A stretch of DNA of 64,000 bases from Paenibacillus elgii NBRC 100335 (GTDB taxonomy: Bacteria > Bacillota > Bacilli > Paenibacillales > NBRC-103111), in assembly GCF_004000865.1 (NCBI RefSeq), contig NZ_BIMB01000039.1, positions 1 to 64,000 on the forward strand. Direction: 5' to 3'. The translations under genes and the position numbers were made by a program. The notes beneath the pieces were generated by a model. That model searched no databases. It was given only the letters and a program-made list of their open reading frames with translations, and was not told the origin of the DNA. Positions 25,939-36,346 of the stretch are shown here, piece after piece. How positions within the stretch are numbered: position 1 is the first letter of the stretch; the number at the start of each line of letters is the position of its first letter.

Positions 25939-27231
25939 ATGGACTTTGGTTTGGAACTGGCGCACAGGGGACTTCGGGCGCTGTTGCAGCTGTTGACGCA
26001 TCCTTTTTACTATGTAGGCATTTTATTCATCGTGCTGCAGTACCGCCGGCAGATTGCGTTCGAACGGAAGCTGTTCGCGACCAAGCTGCATTCACTGTTA
26101 TCGGAAACGTGGAGAACCGTGCTGTGGGGCTGGGTAGGCGGTCTTGCCGCTTCCGTCCTGATGGCGGGAATCGGGGCGTCCGTTCAGCCGGAGGCAGTTG
26201 TACTGCTGTGGCTTGTTTCTCTGCTGCTTATTTTCGCGCGGATGCGCTTTATGTGTTGGGCTTATGCCGTAGGTGTCATCGGTGTGGCGCAAGTAGTCAT
26301 AAGGGCATTCCCCGCATTATACGACGGAGAGGCTGCGGCTTCCTGGACTTGGGTAACGGGACCGCTGTTGTCATTGAATATGCCGTCCATGCTGGCGCTT
26401 GTGGCGGTTCTGCATCTGGCGGAAGCACTGTTCGTACGCTTTCAAGGCACGCGGCTCGGTACGCCGATGTTTTACGAGAGCAAGCGGGGCAAAATTGTCG
26501 GCGGATATCAGCTGCAAGGCTACTGGCCGATGACGCTGTTTCTTCTCGTGCCGATGGCCGGGGGGACGGCACTGCCTTGGACGCCGCTGCTTGGCGGCGA
26601 TTTGTGGCAGCACGGCTGGACGATCGTCGGCTTCCCCGTGATGATCGGCTTTACCGAGATGACAATGTCGCGGCTGCCTCAGGAGAAAGTGAAGCTGAGC
26701 TCGAACCTGCTGCTGCTCTATGCCGCTGCCCTGCTGCTGTTTGCAGCCGTAGCCGCCTGGTGGCCGCCGTTTATGGCCGTGGCATCCGTGCTGTGCATCC
26801 TGATGCACGAAGCGATGATCGCCTACAGCCGGTGGGATGAAGCGAGGCGCAGTCCACTATATGTACACGGCAGTCGCGGGTTGAAAATTTTGGGCGTTCT
26901 GCCCGGCAGTCCGGCGGACGAGCTTGGTCTTGCCGTCGGCGAGATCGTTCACAAAGTGAACGGCATCCCGATCCGTACGAAGCAGGACCTGCATCAAGCG
27001 ATGCAGCAGAACTCGGCGTTCTGCAAGCTGGAAATTTTGAATTTGGCGGGCGAAAGCAAATTTTTGAAGCGCGCCATTTTTTCGGGAGAGCACCATCAGC
27101 TTGGCATCGTGCTTGCCCCCGATCAAGAGGCGCTTCACTACGCAGAGGTAAGGCAGCGGCCGATCTGGGCGTACTTCAGCCGCAAGCCGGTCGGACTGCT
27201 CAGCAATCGTTCGGATTCCAAATCGGTATAA
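25939..27231 (+). CDS. minJ: MinJ-like polytopic membrane protein with PDZ domain
   Basis: A 430-residue protein with about eight hydrophobic segments in residues 15-315, then a cytoplasmic PDZ domain (about 320-400, KILGVLPGSPADELGLAVGEIVHKVNGIPI). In B. subtilis MinJ (YvjD) bridges DivIVA and MinD to keep division off the poles, and lies beside ctpB, matching this order. The AAAGGAGCC site precedes ATG 25939. Divergence from MinJ in the membrane part is expected; the name rests on architecture and synteny more than on a unique motif. Confidence 0.78.
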   Translation: MDFGLELAHRGLRALLQLLTHPFYYVGILFIVLQYRRQIAFERKLFATKLHSLLSETWRTVLWGWVGGLAASVLMAGIGASVQPEAVVLLWLVSLLLIFARMRFMCWAYAVGVIGVAQVVIRAFPALYDGEAAASWTWVTGPLLSLNMPSMLALVAVLHLAEALFVRFQGTRLGTPMFYESKRGKIVGGYQLQGYWPMTLFLLVPMAGGTALPWTPLLGGDLWQHGWTIVGFPVMIGFTEMTMSRLPQEKVKLSSNLLLLYAAALLLFAAVAAWWPPFMAVASVLCILMHEAMIAYSRWDEARRSPLYVHGSRGLKILGVLPGSPADELGLAVGEIVHKVNGIPIRTKQDLHQAMQQNSAFCKLEILNLAGESKFLKRAIFSGEHHQLGIVLAPDQEALHYAEVRQRPIWAYFSRKPVGLLSNRSDSKSV

Positions 27232-27235
27232 GCAA

Positions 27236-27283
27236 AAACAAGCCGCTGGCGTGAGAGACATAATCACGCCAAGCGGCTTGTTT
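27236..27283. terminator. Bidirectional terminator between minJ and motB
   Basis: Twelve-base arms AAACAAGCCGCT and AGCGGCTTGTTT (27236-27247, 27272-27283) with an inner GGCGTGA/TCACGCC stem. T-runs or A-runs on both sides serve the two convergent genes. Confidence 0.9.
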
Positions 27284-27324
27284 CAAATAACCGTAAAATG
27301 CGGTAATAAGCAATGGGGCAGGCT

Positions 27325-28128
27325 TTAATTGCCTGACGGTTGAAGAGCGGAAGCGGGCTTCTCCCGCAGCACGACAATTTCGACCCGGCGATTTTTGGCG
27401 CGGTTCTCTGCGCTGTTGTTTTCCGCTACCGGTCTCGTATCCGCGTAGGCCGTCGAAACGAGCTTTTTCGGATCGAGCTGTGTTTCATAGAGGAAATATC
27501 GCAGTACCGAAAGCGAACGAGCCTGCGACAACCCCCAGTTGTCTTTGTAGAAGGAGCCTGTTACTAGCGGCAGGTCGTCCGTATGCCCTTCGATGCTGAC
27601 CGTCGCGTCGAGCGTCGGGAACAAGCTTGCCAGCTTGGTTAGGACCGGAACCGCGGGCGGCTTCAGATCCGCTTTGCCGAGATCGAACAGGAACAGATCG
27701 TTCAGCGTGACGGCTACCCCTCGCGGCGTATTGGCTGCAGACACTTGGGTTTGCAAATTGTTTTCTTCGATATAGACCTGCACTTTTTTGAGCAGATCTT
27801 CGAGCTGGCGTTCCTTTTTCTCCTGCTCTTCTCTTTCTTTCATTTCCCTGAGCTGCTGCTCGGTTTTCGTGCTGTCGTCTCCGCCCTTCGCCGGGTTGGC
27901 GGAACCGGAGATGCCCATGCCCTTCGGCATAATCGTATCGGCCTTCATGAATTCAAACTTCAGCGCTTGTGACAGTACCTCATATTTTTGCACGTCCACC
28001 TTGCTCATCGCATACATGATGACAAAAAAGATGAGCAGCAGCGTAATCAGGTCCGCATAGGTAACCATCCATCGCTCGTGGTTTTCGGGGGCTTCCTGCT
28101 TTTTATTCTTCCGCGCCACCGGCCTCAC
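27325..28128 (-). CDS. motB: Flagellar motor stator protein MotB
   Basis: A 267-residue stator subunit. The single membrane helix holds the proton-carrying aspartate D26 (TYADLITLLLIFFVIMYAMS). A charged linker rich in E, K and Q follows, then an OmpA-like peptidoglycan-binding domain (about 150-260; IEGHTDDLP and NRRVEIVV). The GTG at 28128 overlaps motA by 26 bases with AAGGCGCAG ahead; GTG 28119 is an alternative. Whether it uses protons or sodium is not certain from the sequence. Confidence 0.95.
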   Translation of the reverse strand: MRPVARKNKKQEAPENHERWMVTYADLITLLLIFFVIMYAMSKVDVQKYEVLSQALKFEFMKADTIMPKGMGISGSANPAKGGDDSTKTEQQLREMKEREEQEKKERQLEDLLKKVQVYIEENNLQTQVSAANTPRGVAVTLNDLFLFDLGKADLKPPAVPVLTKLASLFPTLDATVSIEGHTDDLPLVTGSFYKDNWGLSQARSLSVLRYFLYETQLDPKKLVSTAYADTRPVAENNSAENRAKNRRVEIVVLREKPASALQPSGN

Positions 28129-28894
28129 CTGCGCCTTCGACTTTTTTATGTTCCTGATGGAGGAACGAGTTCAGTTTCTTTTTGATGAGCTGCGGGTTTT
28201 CCCCGGCTTGAAGCGCGAGGATGCCTTCCAGCATCAATTCCATCTCGGAGATTTGCTCTTTGCTGCGGATTTTGATTTTGCTTGCGATCGGCAGGTAAAG
28301 AACGTTTGCGGACGATACGCCGTACAGCGTTGCAGTAAACGCAACGGCAATGGCCGGCCCCAAACTTCCCGGATCAGACAAGTTGCCGAGCACGTGGATC
28401 AAGCCCATAACGGTACCGATGATCCCCATCGTCGGAGCATAAGCGCCGGCCGCCTCGAACATTTTGGCGTAGCCTTCGTGATGGTGCTCGATCGCATCCA
28501 TCTCCAGCTCCAGAATTTGCCGGGTCAGCTCCGGATCGGTGCCGTCGACAACCATCATGAGACCGTCCCGCAGGAACGGGTTGTTATGCTCTTGTGCGCG
28601 CTGCTCCAAGGCAAGCACGCCTTCGCGTCTGGCGATCGTAGCCATGTCGACCAACTCGTCGATGATCGCGGCGTGGTCGCGCTTCGGCTCTTTGAACGCC
28701 ATTCCCAAAGCTTTGCCGATTTGCTTAAGCTGGGACATCGGGAAGCTGATCATGACCGCTCCGAACGTTCCGCCGAAAATGATGAGCATGGCACTGGGAA
28801 CCACCAGCGCGGAAAGGTGACCGCCGTCCATCAGATAGCCGCCGATCAGACCGCCCAGGCCTACGATAATACCTATTAATGTAGTCAAGTCCAC
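28103..28894 (-). CDS. motA: Flagellar motor stator protein MotA
   Basis: A 263-residue stator subunit with four membrane helices (about 3-22, 33-52, 148-168, 180-202) and the large cytoplasmic loop that contacts FliG. The conserved proline lies in AYAPTMGIIGTVMGLI. The GTG start (28894) follows GGGGTGGA. motA-motB form a two-gene operon, away from the main flagellar cluster, which the first kilobase of the window may border. Confidence 0.95.
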   Translation of the reverse strand: MDLTTLIGIIVGLGGLIGGYLMDGGHLSALVVPSAMLIIFGGTFGAVMISFPMSQLKQIGKALGMAFKEPKRDHAAIIDELVDMATIARREGVLALEQRAQEHNNPFLRDGLMMVVDGTDPELTRQILELEMDAIEHHHEGYAKMFEAAGAYAPTMGIIGTVMGLIHVLGNLSDPGSLGPAIAVAFTATLYGVSSANVLYLPIASKIKIRSKEQISEMELMLEGILALQAGENPQLIKKKLNSFLHQEHKKVEGAGEAGGAEE

Positions 28895-28995
28895 TGTCGT
28901 TCCACCCCTAGATTTCTAAAATTAATGTTGTGCTGCGTTCCTTTTTCTTTTTTCTGCGCAAGCGAAGCCTTGGAAAAACAGGAAATGGGATTCGT

Positions 28996-29043
28996 TTGCA
29001 ACAGAAAGAGAAAAAAGGTATAATATATGGGAACAAATATTCC
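28996..29043 (+). promoter_or_regulatory. uvrB promoter with a LexA-like operator
   Basis: TTGCAA (28996-29001) and TATAAT (29019-29024) are spaced 17 bases. GGAACAAATATTCC (29030-29043) covers the expected start of transcription and matches the Gram-positive SOS box CGAAC-RNRY-GTTCG at 11 of 14 positions. uvrBA is a known SOS target in Bacillus, so LexA control is plausible. Confidence 0.55.
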
Positions 29044-29164
29044 TATCAAAGGAAATCGTCGAACGGAGTCGAACGCGCGTCAACCGATGCTTAGTTATTT
29101 ATCGGAATATGGCAGATAAAAGTTTAGAAGGAAAACAAAGTCTTTTTAATGAACGGGTGATCAG

Positions 29165-31171
29165 ATGAGCAAAATGAATGAAGTCGTCTTCAGCGACAAG
29201 AAATTCCAGCTCGAAGCGGAGTTTCAGCCGCAAGGGGATCAGCCGGCCGCAATCGAGCAGCTGGTGAACGGCATACGGGAAGGGAAAAGACATCAGACGC
29301 TGCTTGGCGCAACGGGAACGGGGAAGACGTTTACGGCGGCCCATGTGATCGCCCAGTTGAACCGACCGACCCTGCTGATTGCGCATAACAAGACGCTAGC
29401 TGCGCAGCTGTGCAGCGAGCTGCAGGAGTTTTTCCCGAACAACGCCGTTTCCTATTTCGTCAGCTATTACGATTACTATCAGCCGGAGGCGTACATTCCG
29501 TCGTCGGATACGTATATTGAGAAGGATTCCAGCATTAACGAAGAAATCGACAAGCTCCGGCACTCGGCGACCAGCTCGCTCTTCGAGCGCCGTGATGTCA
29601 TTATCGTCGCGAGCGTATCGTGCATCTACGGCCTCGGTTCTCCGATGGAGTACCGGGATCTCGTGCTGTCGCTGCGAGTCGGTATGGAGCGTTCCCGCAA
29701 CGACATTTTACATCGGCTCATCGACATTCAGTACCAGCGCAACGATATGAACTTCGTGCGAGGCACGTTCCGCGTGCGCGGCGATGTTATTGAGATTTTT
29801 CCGGCTTCACGCGGCGAGCAAGCGGTCCGTGTGGAGCTGTTTGGCGATGAAATCGAGCGGATCACGGAGATTAACGTGCTTACCGGCGAGATTGTCGGCG
29901 AACGCGATCATATCGCCATCTTCCCGGCGTCCCACTTCGTGACGCACGAGGAAACGATGAAGCGGGCACTCGTGAACATCGAGCGGGAGCTGGAGGAGCG
30001 GCTAGAGCAGCTGCGCGGAGAGGGCAAGCTGCTGGAGGCGCAGCGGCTGGAGCAGCGGACGCGCTACGACATCGAGATGATGCAGGAGATGGGCTTCTGC
30101 TCCGGGATCGAGAACTATTCGGGGCCGCTGACGTTCCGCGAGCGCGGGGCGACGCCGTACACGCTGTTCGATTATTTCCCGGACGACATGCTTGTGATCG
30201 TAGACGAATCGCACGTGACGCTGCCGCAGGTCCGCGCGATGTACAACGGCGACCGGGCGCGCAAGGAAGTGCTCGTCGATCACGGCTTCCGGCTGCCTTC
30301 GGCGCTGGATAACCGGCCGCTCCGTTTTGAGGAGTTCGAAGAGAAAGTGAACCAGATCATTTATGTCTCGGCGACGCCGGGACCGTATGAGTTGGAGCAT
30401 TGTCCGGAGATGGTGCAGCAGATCATTCGTCCGACGGGACTCGTGGACCCGGTGATTGAGGTGCGTCCGACTAAAGGGCAGATCGACGATCTGCTGGAAG
30501 AAATTCAAGACCGGATTAAGAAAGACGAGCGGGTACTCGTTACGACGCTAACGAAGAAGATGGCCGAGGATTTGACCGATTACTTCAAGGAAATCGGCAT
30601 CAAGGTCCGGTATTTGCATTCGGACATCAAGACGCTCGAGCGGATGCAGATTTTGCGCGACTTGCGGCTTGGCACATTCCACGTTCTCGTCGGCATCAAC
30701 CTGCTGCGGGAAGGGCTGGATTTGCCCGAGGTGTCGCTTGTGGCCATTCTCGATGCCGACAAGGAAGGCTTCCTGCGTGCGGAACGTTCCTTGATCCAGA
30801 CGATCGGGCGGGCGGCGCGCAATGCGAACGGGCATGTTATTATGTACGGGGACAAAGTGACCGATTCGATGGATAAGGCGATTCAGGAAACGAACCGCCG
30901 CCGGACGATCCAGCTCGCTTATAATGAGAAACACGGCATTACGCCGCAAACGATACAGAAGAAAGTGCGCGATGTGATTGAAGCCACCAAGGTGGCCGAG
31001 CAGAAGGCCGACTACTTGTCGGAAGTGAAGCAGGCGAAGATGTCGAAGAAAGATCGCATCTCGCTGATCGAACGGTTGGAGCAGGAAATGAAGGAAGCAG
31101 CCAAAAACCTGCAGTTTGAGCGTGCCGCGGAGCTCCGCGATGCCGTGCTCGAATTGAAGGCCGAGCTGTAG
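29165..31171 (+). CDS. uvrB: Excinuclease ABC subunit B
   Basis: A 668-residue helicase-like protein that verifies DNA damage and loads UvrC. Walker A is [10 protein letters not shown] (46-55). The beta-hairpin region [22 protein letters not shown] is intact, motif VI is QTIGRAARN, and the C-terminal UVR domain ([26 protein letters not shown]) binds UvrC. The ribosome site is modest. uvrA follows 20 bases after the stop, so the pair is one operon. Confidence 0.97.
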   Translation: MSKMNEVVFSDKKFQLEAEFQPQGDQPAAIEQLVNGIREGKRHQTLLGATGTGKTFTAAHVIAQLNRPTLLIAHNKTLAAQLCSELQEFFPNNAVSYFVSYYDYYQPEAYIPSSDTYIEKDSSINEEIDKLRHSATSSLFERRDVIIVASVSCIYGLGSPMEYRDLVLSLRVGMERSRNDILHRLIDIQYQRNDMNFVRGTFRVRGDVIEIFPASRGEQAVRVELFGDEIERITEINVLTGEIVGERDHIAIFPASHFVTHEETMKRALVNIERELEERLEQLRGEGKLLEAQRLEQRTRYDIEMMQEMGFCSGIENYSGPLTFRERGATPYTLFDYFPDDMLVIVDESHVTLPQVRAMYNGDRARKEVLVDHGFRLPSALDNRPLRFEEFEEKVNQIIYVSATPGPYELEHCPEMVQQIIRPTGLVDPVIEVRPTKGQIDDLLEEIQDRIKKDERVLVTTLTKKMAEDLTDYFKEIGIKVRYLHSDIKTLERMQILRDLRLGTFHVLVGINLLREGLDLPEVSLVAILDADKEGFLRAERSLIQTIGRAARNANGHVIMYGDKVTDSMDKAIQETNRRRTIQLAYNEKHGITPQTIQKKVRDVIEATKVAEQKADYLSEVKQAKMSKKDRISLIERLEQEMKEAAKNLQFERAAELRDAVLELKAEL

Positions 31172-31191
31172 TCAAGGGAGGCTTTCGAAAC

Positions 31192-34074
31192 GTGGCCAGA
31201 GACAACATTGTAATTAAAGGCGCCAGGGCGCACAACCTGAAAAATATCGACGTCGTCATTCCGCGGGATAAATTTGTCGTCCTGACCGGTCTGAGTGGCT
31301 CCGGTAAGTCGTCCTTGGCGTTCGATACGATCTATGCCGAAGGGCAAAGAAGATATGTCGAGTCGCTGTCCGCCTACGCGCGGCAGTTTCTCGGCCAGAT
31401 GGACAAACCGGATGTCGACTCGATCGACGGATTGTCTCCGGCCATCTCCATCGACCAGAAGACGACGAGCCGCAACCCGCGTTCCACCGTGGGTACGGTG
31501 ACGGAAATTTACGACTATCTGCGTCTGCTGTTCGCCCGGATCGGGCGTCCGCACTGTCCGGAGCATAAAATCGAGATTACCTCTCAAACCGTCGAGCAGA
31601 TGGTCGACCGGATCATGGAGTATCCGGAACGCACCAAGCTGCAAATTTTGGCGCCGATCGTTTCGGGACGCAAAGGTGAGCATTCGAAGCTGCTGGCGGA
31701 TATCCAGAAGCAAGGCTTCGTCCGCGTGCGCGTCAACGGCGAGCTTCGCGAGCTGTCGGAAACGATCGAGCTGGAAAAAAACAAAAAGCATACGATCGAA
31801 GTGGTCGTGGACCGGATCGTCGTGAAGGACGACGTCCAGACGCGTCTGGCCGACTCGCTAGAGACAGCTTTAAAGCTGGCAGAGGGGCGCGTCATCGTGG
31901 ACGTGATCGATCAGGAAGAGCTGCTGTTCAGCCAAAATCTGGCCTGCCCCGAATGCGGCTTCAGTATAGAAGAATTGGCGCCGCGGATGTTCTCGTTCAA
32001 CAGTCCGTTCGGCGCATGTCCGGAATGTGACGGCTTGGGTCAAAAGATGATCGTCGACCCGGACCTGCTCGTTCCGAATCCGAAGCTTTCCATCGAAGAG
32101 GGAGCATTCGAAGCATGGGCCGGCAGCACGTCGAACTACTACCCGCAGTTCCTAGCGGCGGTGTGCGAGCACTACGGTATCCCGAGAAATGTTCCAGTCA
32201 GCGAGCTGACGAAAGAGCAGATGCAGAAGCTGCTGAACGGTACCGGCGGGGAAAAGGTGCGCTTTCGCTACGAGAACGACTTCGGACATAAGAAGGAAGC
32301 GATGGTCCCTTTCGAAGGCATCGTGAACAATCTGGAGCGTCGTTACCGGGAGACGTTCTCCGACGGCATCCGTGAGCATATCGAGAACTACATGAGCGCC
32401 AAGCCTTGCGGCAAGTGCAAGGGGGCCCGCCTGAAGCCGGAAACGCTGGCGGTAACCGTAGCGGATAAAAATATCGCGCATGTCACCTCGCTATCTATTG
32501 GGGAGGCGCAGCAATGGTTCGACTCGCTGAAGCTGACCGACCGCGAGACGCAGATCGCGCACCTGATCTTGAAGGAGATCAAAGAGCGTCTGGGCTTCCT
32601 CGTCAATGTCGGACTCGACTATTTGACGATGCACCGCGCGGCGGGTACGCTCTCCGGCGGCGAGGCGCAGCGGATTCGTCTGGCGACGCAAATCGGGTCG
32701 AGCCTGATGGGCGTTCTATACATCTTGGACGAGCCGAGCATCGGACTGCATCAGCGGGACAACGACCGGCTGATCCAGACGCTGGAGCATATGCGGAATC
32801 TGGGCAATACGCTGATTGTGGTCGAGCACGACGAAGATACGATGCTGGCTGCCGACTACATCATCGATATTGGACCGGGCGCGGGCATTCACGGCGGCCA
32901 GGTGATTGCCCAAGGTACGCCCAAGGAGATTATGCAGGACGAGCAATCGTTGACCGGGCAATATCTCAGCGGCCGCAAGTTTATTCCCGTCCCTGCCGAG
33001 CGGCGGAAGCCGAACGGCAAATGGCTGGAAATCCGCGGGGCTAAAGAAAACAACCTGCGCGGCGTCAATGTGAAGTTTCCGCTCGGAGTATTCGGCTGTG
33101 TGACTGGAGTTTCCGGCTCCGGCAAGAGTACGCTGATTAACGAAATTTTGTACAAAACGTTGGCGAAAGAGTTGAACGGTGCCAAGGTTCGCCCGGGCGA
33201 CTACAAGGAGTTCAAAGGACTGGAGCATGTCGACAAAGTGATCGACATCGATCAATCACCGATCGGGCGGACGCCTCGTTCGAACCCAGCTACGTACACC
33301 GGCGTATTTGACGATATCCGCGACGTCTTCTCGGCGACTAACGAAGCGAAGGTGCGCGGCTACAAGAAAGGCCGGTTCAGCTTTAACGTGAAGGGCGGAC
33401 GCTGCGAGGCGTGTAAGGGCGACGGCATCATCAAGATCGAGATGCATTTCTTGCCGGACGTTTACGTGCCGTGTGAGATATGCAAAGGCAAACGGTACAA
33501 CCGTGAAACGTTGGAAGTGAAATATAAAAGCAAGAACATTTCCGAAGTGCTGGAAATGACGATTGAGGATGCGTGCGAGTTTTTCAAAAACATTCCGCGC
33601 ATTCACCGAAAAATGCAGACGTTGATGGACGTCGGTCTCGGGTACATGAATCTGGGTCAGCCGGCGACGACGCTCTCCGGGGGAGAGGCGCAGCGCGTGA
33701 AGCTTGCGGCCGAGCTCTATCGCCGCAGCACGGGCAAGACGATCTATATTCTGGACGAGCCGACGACCGGATTGCATATCCATGATATCGACCGGCTGCT
33801 TAAGGTACTGCACCGCTTGGTCGAGAACGGCGATTCCGTCCTCGTCATCGAGCACAACCTCGATGTAATCAAGACGGCGGATTATATCATCGATCTTGGG
33901 CCGGAAGGCGGCAACCGGGGCGGTACCATCGTCGCTTCCGGAACGCCGGAGGAAGTCGTAAAGGTAGACGGTTCATATACCGGCAAATACCTGAAACCGA
34001 TCCTGGAACGCGACAAAGCGCGCTCCGAAGATTACTATAAACGGCTGAAAGAAATCGAAGATGCGGCCGTTTAA
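31192..34074 (+). CDS. uvrA: Excinuclease ABC subunit A
   Basis: A 960-residue damage-recognition ATPase of nucleotide excision repair. There are two ABC modules: first Walker [10 protein letters not shown] near residue 34 and [14 protein letters not shown], second GVSGSGKST and [15 protein letters not shown]. Zinc modules are seen as CPECGF/CPECDG and CEACKGDG with CEICKGKRY. The GTG start has AAGGGAGG. A terminator follows. Confidence 0.97.
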   Translation: MARDNIVIKGARAHNLKNIDVVIPRDKFVVLTGLSGSGKSSLAFDTIYAEGQRRYVESLSAYARQFLGQMDKPDVDSIDGLSPAISIDQKTTSRNPRSTVGTVTEIYDYLRLLFARIGRPHCPEHKIEITSQTVEQMVDRIMEYPERTKLQILAPIVSGRKGEHSKLLADIQKQGFVRVRVNGELRELSETIELEKNKKHTIEVVVDRIVVKDDVQTRLADSLETALKLAEGRVIVDVIDQEELLFSQNLACPECGFSIEELAPRMFSFNSPFGACPECDGLGQKMIVDPDLLVPNPKLSIEEGAFEAWAGSTSNYYPQFLAAVCEHYGIPRNVPVSELTKEQMQKLLNGTGGEKVRFRYENDFGHKKEAMVPFEGIVNNLERRYRETFSDGIREHIENYMSAKPCGKCKGARLKPETLAVTVADKNIAHVTSLSIGEAQQWFDSLKLTDRETQIAHLILKEIKERLGFLVNVGLDYLTMHRAAGTLSGGEAQRIRLATQIGSSLMGVLYILDEPSIGLHQRDNDRLIQTLEHMRNLGNTLIVVEHDEDTMLAADYIIDIGPGAGIHGGQVIAQGTPKEIMQDEQSLTGQYLSGRKFIPVPAERRKPNGKWLEIRGAKENNLRGVNVKFPLGVFGCVTGVSGSGKSTLINEILYKTLAKELNGAKVRPGDYKEFKGLEHVDKVIDIDQSPIGRTPRSNPATYTGVFDDIRDVFSATNEAKVRGYKKGRFSFNVKGGRCEACKGDGIIKIEMHFLPDVYVPCEICKGKRYNRETLEVKYKSKNISEVLEMTIEDACEFFKNIPRIHRKMQTLMDVGLGYMNLGQPATTLSGGEAQRVKLAAELYRRSTGKTIYILDEPTTGLHIHDIDRLLKVLHRLVENGDSVLVIEHNLDVIKTADYIIDLGPEGGNRGGTIVASGTPEEVVKVDGSYTGKYLKPILERDKARSEDYYKRLKEIEDAAV

Positions 34075-34103
34075 TTGCGACAGCCGATAAGATTAGGGAT
34101 AAG

Positions 34104-34154
34104 AAAAAACGCTGCTCCAAGCCGGGAAAAACTCGCTTGCGCGCGGCGTTTTTT
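34104..34154 (+). terminator. Terminator after uvrA
   Basis: AAAAAACGC (34104-34112) pairs with GCGTTTTTT (34146-34154); the right arm doubles as the T-run. Confidence 0.7.
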
Positions 34155-34521
34155 TGCGGGGAGCCAAGTGATTGAATTGAGCCCCCGGCCCGATTAATGC
34201 CGCGAAGGCATCGGTCATCCCATCCGGCGTTTTCACGAGTGTGCCTTGCAGGCTAGACACGGAGTTCCCGCATGTCCGGAGTTATAAATGTTAGAAAAAA
34301 TGGACACTTTATATTTGCGCGGAAGATTCGAGAAATCGTTGTTCATCAGTGCCTTGAGTGAAGTGCCTCACAAGGAGGCAACGGCGAAAAAAGTCGAGCC
34401 CTGCCGCTTCCCGGCGAAAATGTTGACAAAGTTGTTACATCTAGATAAATCGCTTGCACTTCCAAGCTAGTCAAGATAAGATAGAAATTAAGTATTTTCG
34501 CATATTGAAGGAGGTCCCTCC
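34155..34521 (+). promoter_or_regulatory. Gap after uvrA with two candidate promoters
   Basis: A 367-base gap. TTGACA (34423-34428) with a weak -10 near 34446, and TTGCAC (34454-34459) with TAAGAT (34477-34482) at 17-base spacing, could both drive the next small gene. A 60-codon open frame at 34288-34470 has a GGAG site but no recognisable features and overlaps the first -35; I do not call it. Confidence 0.45.
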
Positions 34522-34740
34522 ATGTTTTTGGCTGAAGAAGCGGCAAAAGCCACGACGAGCAACTTTTCCGGTTTCGATATCTTCGTGATCTTGTTCACGC
34601 TAGTTATTGCCATCGGCCTGATCCGGTTGCTCGGCGCTAAAAAGAAAAATCCGTTCGCCATTGGCTTTGGTTTGGTTAGCTTGGCCGTATTCGTAACCTT
34701 GAGCGTAGTAATGGTTATGGGCTGGATGGGCAAGCTATAA
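34522..34740 (+). CDS. Small two-helix membrane protein, DUF2759-like
   Basis: A 72-residue protein with two predicted membrane helices (about 18-38 and 47-68) separated by the basic turn GAKKKNPF. The layout resembles DUF2759 (YqgW-type) proteins of Bacillales, of unknown function. A very good GAAGGAGGT site precedes the ATG. It is monocistronic, with a terminator 42 bases downstream. Confidence 0.65.
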   Translation: MFLAEEAAKATTSNFSGFDIFVILFTLVIAIGLIRLLGAKKKNPFAIGFGLVSLAVFVTLSVVMVMGWMGKL

Positions 34741-34781
34741 GCTGCTGCAGAGACGCGAATAAGACTATACATGCACGGATA

Positions 34782-34814
34782 AGGACAGGTCTCCCGACGG
34801 GACGCTGTCCTTTT
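34782..34814 (+). terminator. Terminator of the small membrane gene
   Basis: AGGACAG (34782-34788) pairs with CTGTCCT (34805-34811) with an inner GTC/GAC hairpin, followed by TTT. Confidence 0.75.
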
Positions 34815-34848
34815 GGCGTTTTAAGAGGGACTATACCTCACAAACATA

Positions 34849-34884
34849 TAAAAAGGAGCGCCTCCCGAGTAGAGGGAGTGCTCC
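34849..34884 (-). terminator. Terminator of the TIM-barrel isomerase gene
   Basis: On the minus strand GGAGCACTCCC and GGGAGGCGCTCC pair around a 7-base loop, followed by TTTTT. It lies just after the stop of the next gene. Confidence 0.8.
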
Positions 34885-34911
34885 ATCGATTTTCACAGCT
34901 TGAAAAAGGCC

Positions 34912-35880
34912 TTATACCCACCACATTTCGCCGAGCGGCTCTTTGATGAGGATTTGCTGCAGGTTTTGTACCGCTTTCGTAAAGCCTTCGTCCACCGACA
35001 TCAAGCCGTCTTCATGCTCGATGCTGACGACATAGTCGTAGCCGACCAAGCGAAGAGCGCTGATGATGTCTGCCCACGTCTTGAGATCGTGCCCATAGCC
35101 GACGGTACGGAACTGCCAAGCGCGGTCCAGCATGTTGGCGTAGGACTGCATATCCGTGACGCCGTAACGGTTGACGTTGATCGGATCGATCGATGTATCT
35201 TTAGCATGGAAATGGTGTATGGCGCCTGCACGGCCAAGAATGTTCACCGCCTGCACCGGATCGATGCCTTGCCACCACATATGGCTCGGGTCCAGGTTCG
35301 CGCCGATGACGTCGCCGGCCGCTTCGCGCAGACGCAGCAGCGTAGCCGGAGTATGGACGGAGAAGCCGCCGTGCAGCTCAAGACCGAATTTCACGCCGCG
35401 CTCGGAAGCGTATTTACCGGTTTCCGTCCAGTACGGAATCACTTTGTTGGCCCACTGCCAATCGAGAATCTCTTGGAAATCGGGTGGCCAAGGGGCCACC
35501 GGCCAGTTCGGATATTTTGCGTTATCGGAATCACCCGGGCAGCCGGAGAACGCATTGACGACTGGCACCTCAAGCTTCTGGGCAAGGTCCACCGTTTTAA
35601 GCAGCGCTTCGTGATCGGCTTGGGCGAGCGCTTTTTGCGGATGGAGCGGGTTACCGTGGCAGCTGAGTGCGCTGATCGTCAGTCCGCGGGATTCGATCGC
35701 TTGCTTGAATGCTTTCAGTTTGCCGTTATCGCTGAGCAGCACATCCGGGTCGCAGTGGGCTTTGCCCGGGTAACCGCCGGTGCCGATTTCAACAGCGTCG
35801 AGTCCTTTGGATGCAATGTAGTCAAGTGCTTCTTCGAAAGGCTTCTGCTGGAATAATACCGTAAATACGCCTAATTTCAT
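34912..35880 (-). CDS. Sugar phosphate isomerase/epimerase, AP-endonuclease-2-type TIM barrel
   Basis: A 322-residue xylose-isomerase-like TIM barrel (IolE/YcjR-like superfamily). Likely metal-binding residues sit on successive strands: GLELHGG (Glu), ANLDPSHMWW (Asp and His), HFHAKD (His) and SIEHED (Glu). Many relatives act on inositol- or hexose-derived ketoses, but the substrate of this one cannot be told. ATG 35880 (MKLGVFTVLFQ) follows CGGAGGTGT. The gene is alone with its own promoter and terminator, so no pathway context is available. Confidence 0.85.
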   Translation of the reverse strand: MKLGVFTVLFQQKPFEEALDYIASKGLDAVEIGTGGYPGKAHCDPDVLLSDNGKLKAFKQAIESRGLTISALSCHGNPLHPQKALAQADHEALLKTVDLAQKLEVPVVNAFSGCPGDSDNAKYPNWPVAPWPPDFQEILDWQWANKVIPYWTETGKYASERGVKFGLELHGGFSVHTPATLLRLREAAGDVIGANLDPSHMWWQGIDPVQAVNILGRAGAIHHFHAKDTSIDPINVNRYGVTDMQSYANMLDRAWQFRTVGYGHDLKTWADIISALRLVGYDYVVSIEHEDGLMSVDEGFTKAVQNLQQILIKEPLGEMWWV

Positions 35881-35937
35881 GGGACACCTCCGGAAATAAT
35901 TCAAAATGAACGCGCGTACAATAGAACGCTCATCCAA

Positions 35938-35965
35938 ATTATATCACTAATTGCGCACGGCTCAA
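35938..35965 (-). promoter_or_regulatory. Promoter of the TIM-barrel isomerase gene
   Basis: On the minus strand TTGAGC (35960-35965) and TATAAT (35938-35943) are spaced 16 bases, about 60 bases ahead of the ATG. Confidence 0.55.
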
Positions 35966-36021
35966 AGTAGGATTTTCGGACATAACGCATCGGGGTGTCG
36001 TTTTCGTAGAAAGTTCACGAC

Positions 36022-36330
36022 TCAGTCTAACACGTTCATCGTTTGAATATGTTTTTTCGTTTCATCGGTACCCAGACTGTACAGCGTTTGATAGACGTTT
36101 TTCAAATAGATGTCATAGGTATCGTTTTCCTTGTCATGATGATAAGGAATACCCGGAAAATGGGCTCTGGAGAAGGTAAGTTCTTCTGCGTATTCCACAT
36201 CTTCGAATAATTCCTTAAGCTTGATGACTTCCTCCGGTGTGGCCTCGATTTCCAACTCGTAAGCCGCATCGCCCTGATGCTGCATGATCGTCTTTGACTG
36301 AACGGAAACATAGTAATTTTTTTTATCCAC
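36022..36330 (-). CDS. Conserved-type hypothetical small protein
   Basis: A 102-residue soluble, acidic protein that I do not recognise. It contains YYVSVQSKTIM, an acidic helix (EEVIKLKELFEDVEYAEEL) and a histidine-containing loop IPYHHDKEND. The GTG at 36330 has GGAGG eight bases ahead, which sets the start; the frame upstream overlaps the preceding small gene. It follows a membrane protein gene by 16 bases and is probably co-transcribed with it. Confidence 0.65.
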   Translation of the reverse strand: MDKKNYYVSVQSKTIMQHQGDAAYELEIEATPEEVIKLKELFEDVEYAEELTFSRAHFPGIPYHHDKENDTYDIYLKNVYQTLYSLGTDETKKHIQTMNVLD

Positions 36331-36346
36331 GGAAGTAACCTCCGAC

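Noticed and set aside
34288-34470. A 60-codon frame with a GGAG site in the gap after uvrA
   Set aside because: No family, no membrane or signal feature, and it overlaps a candidate promoter.
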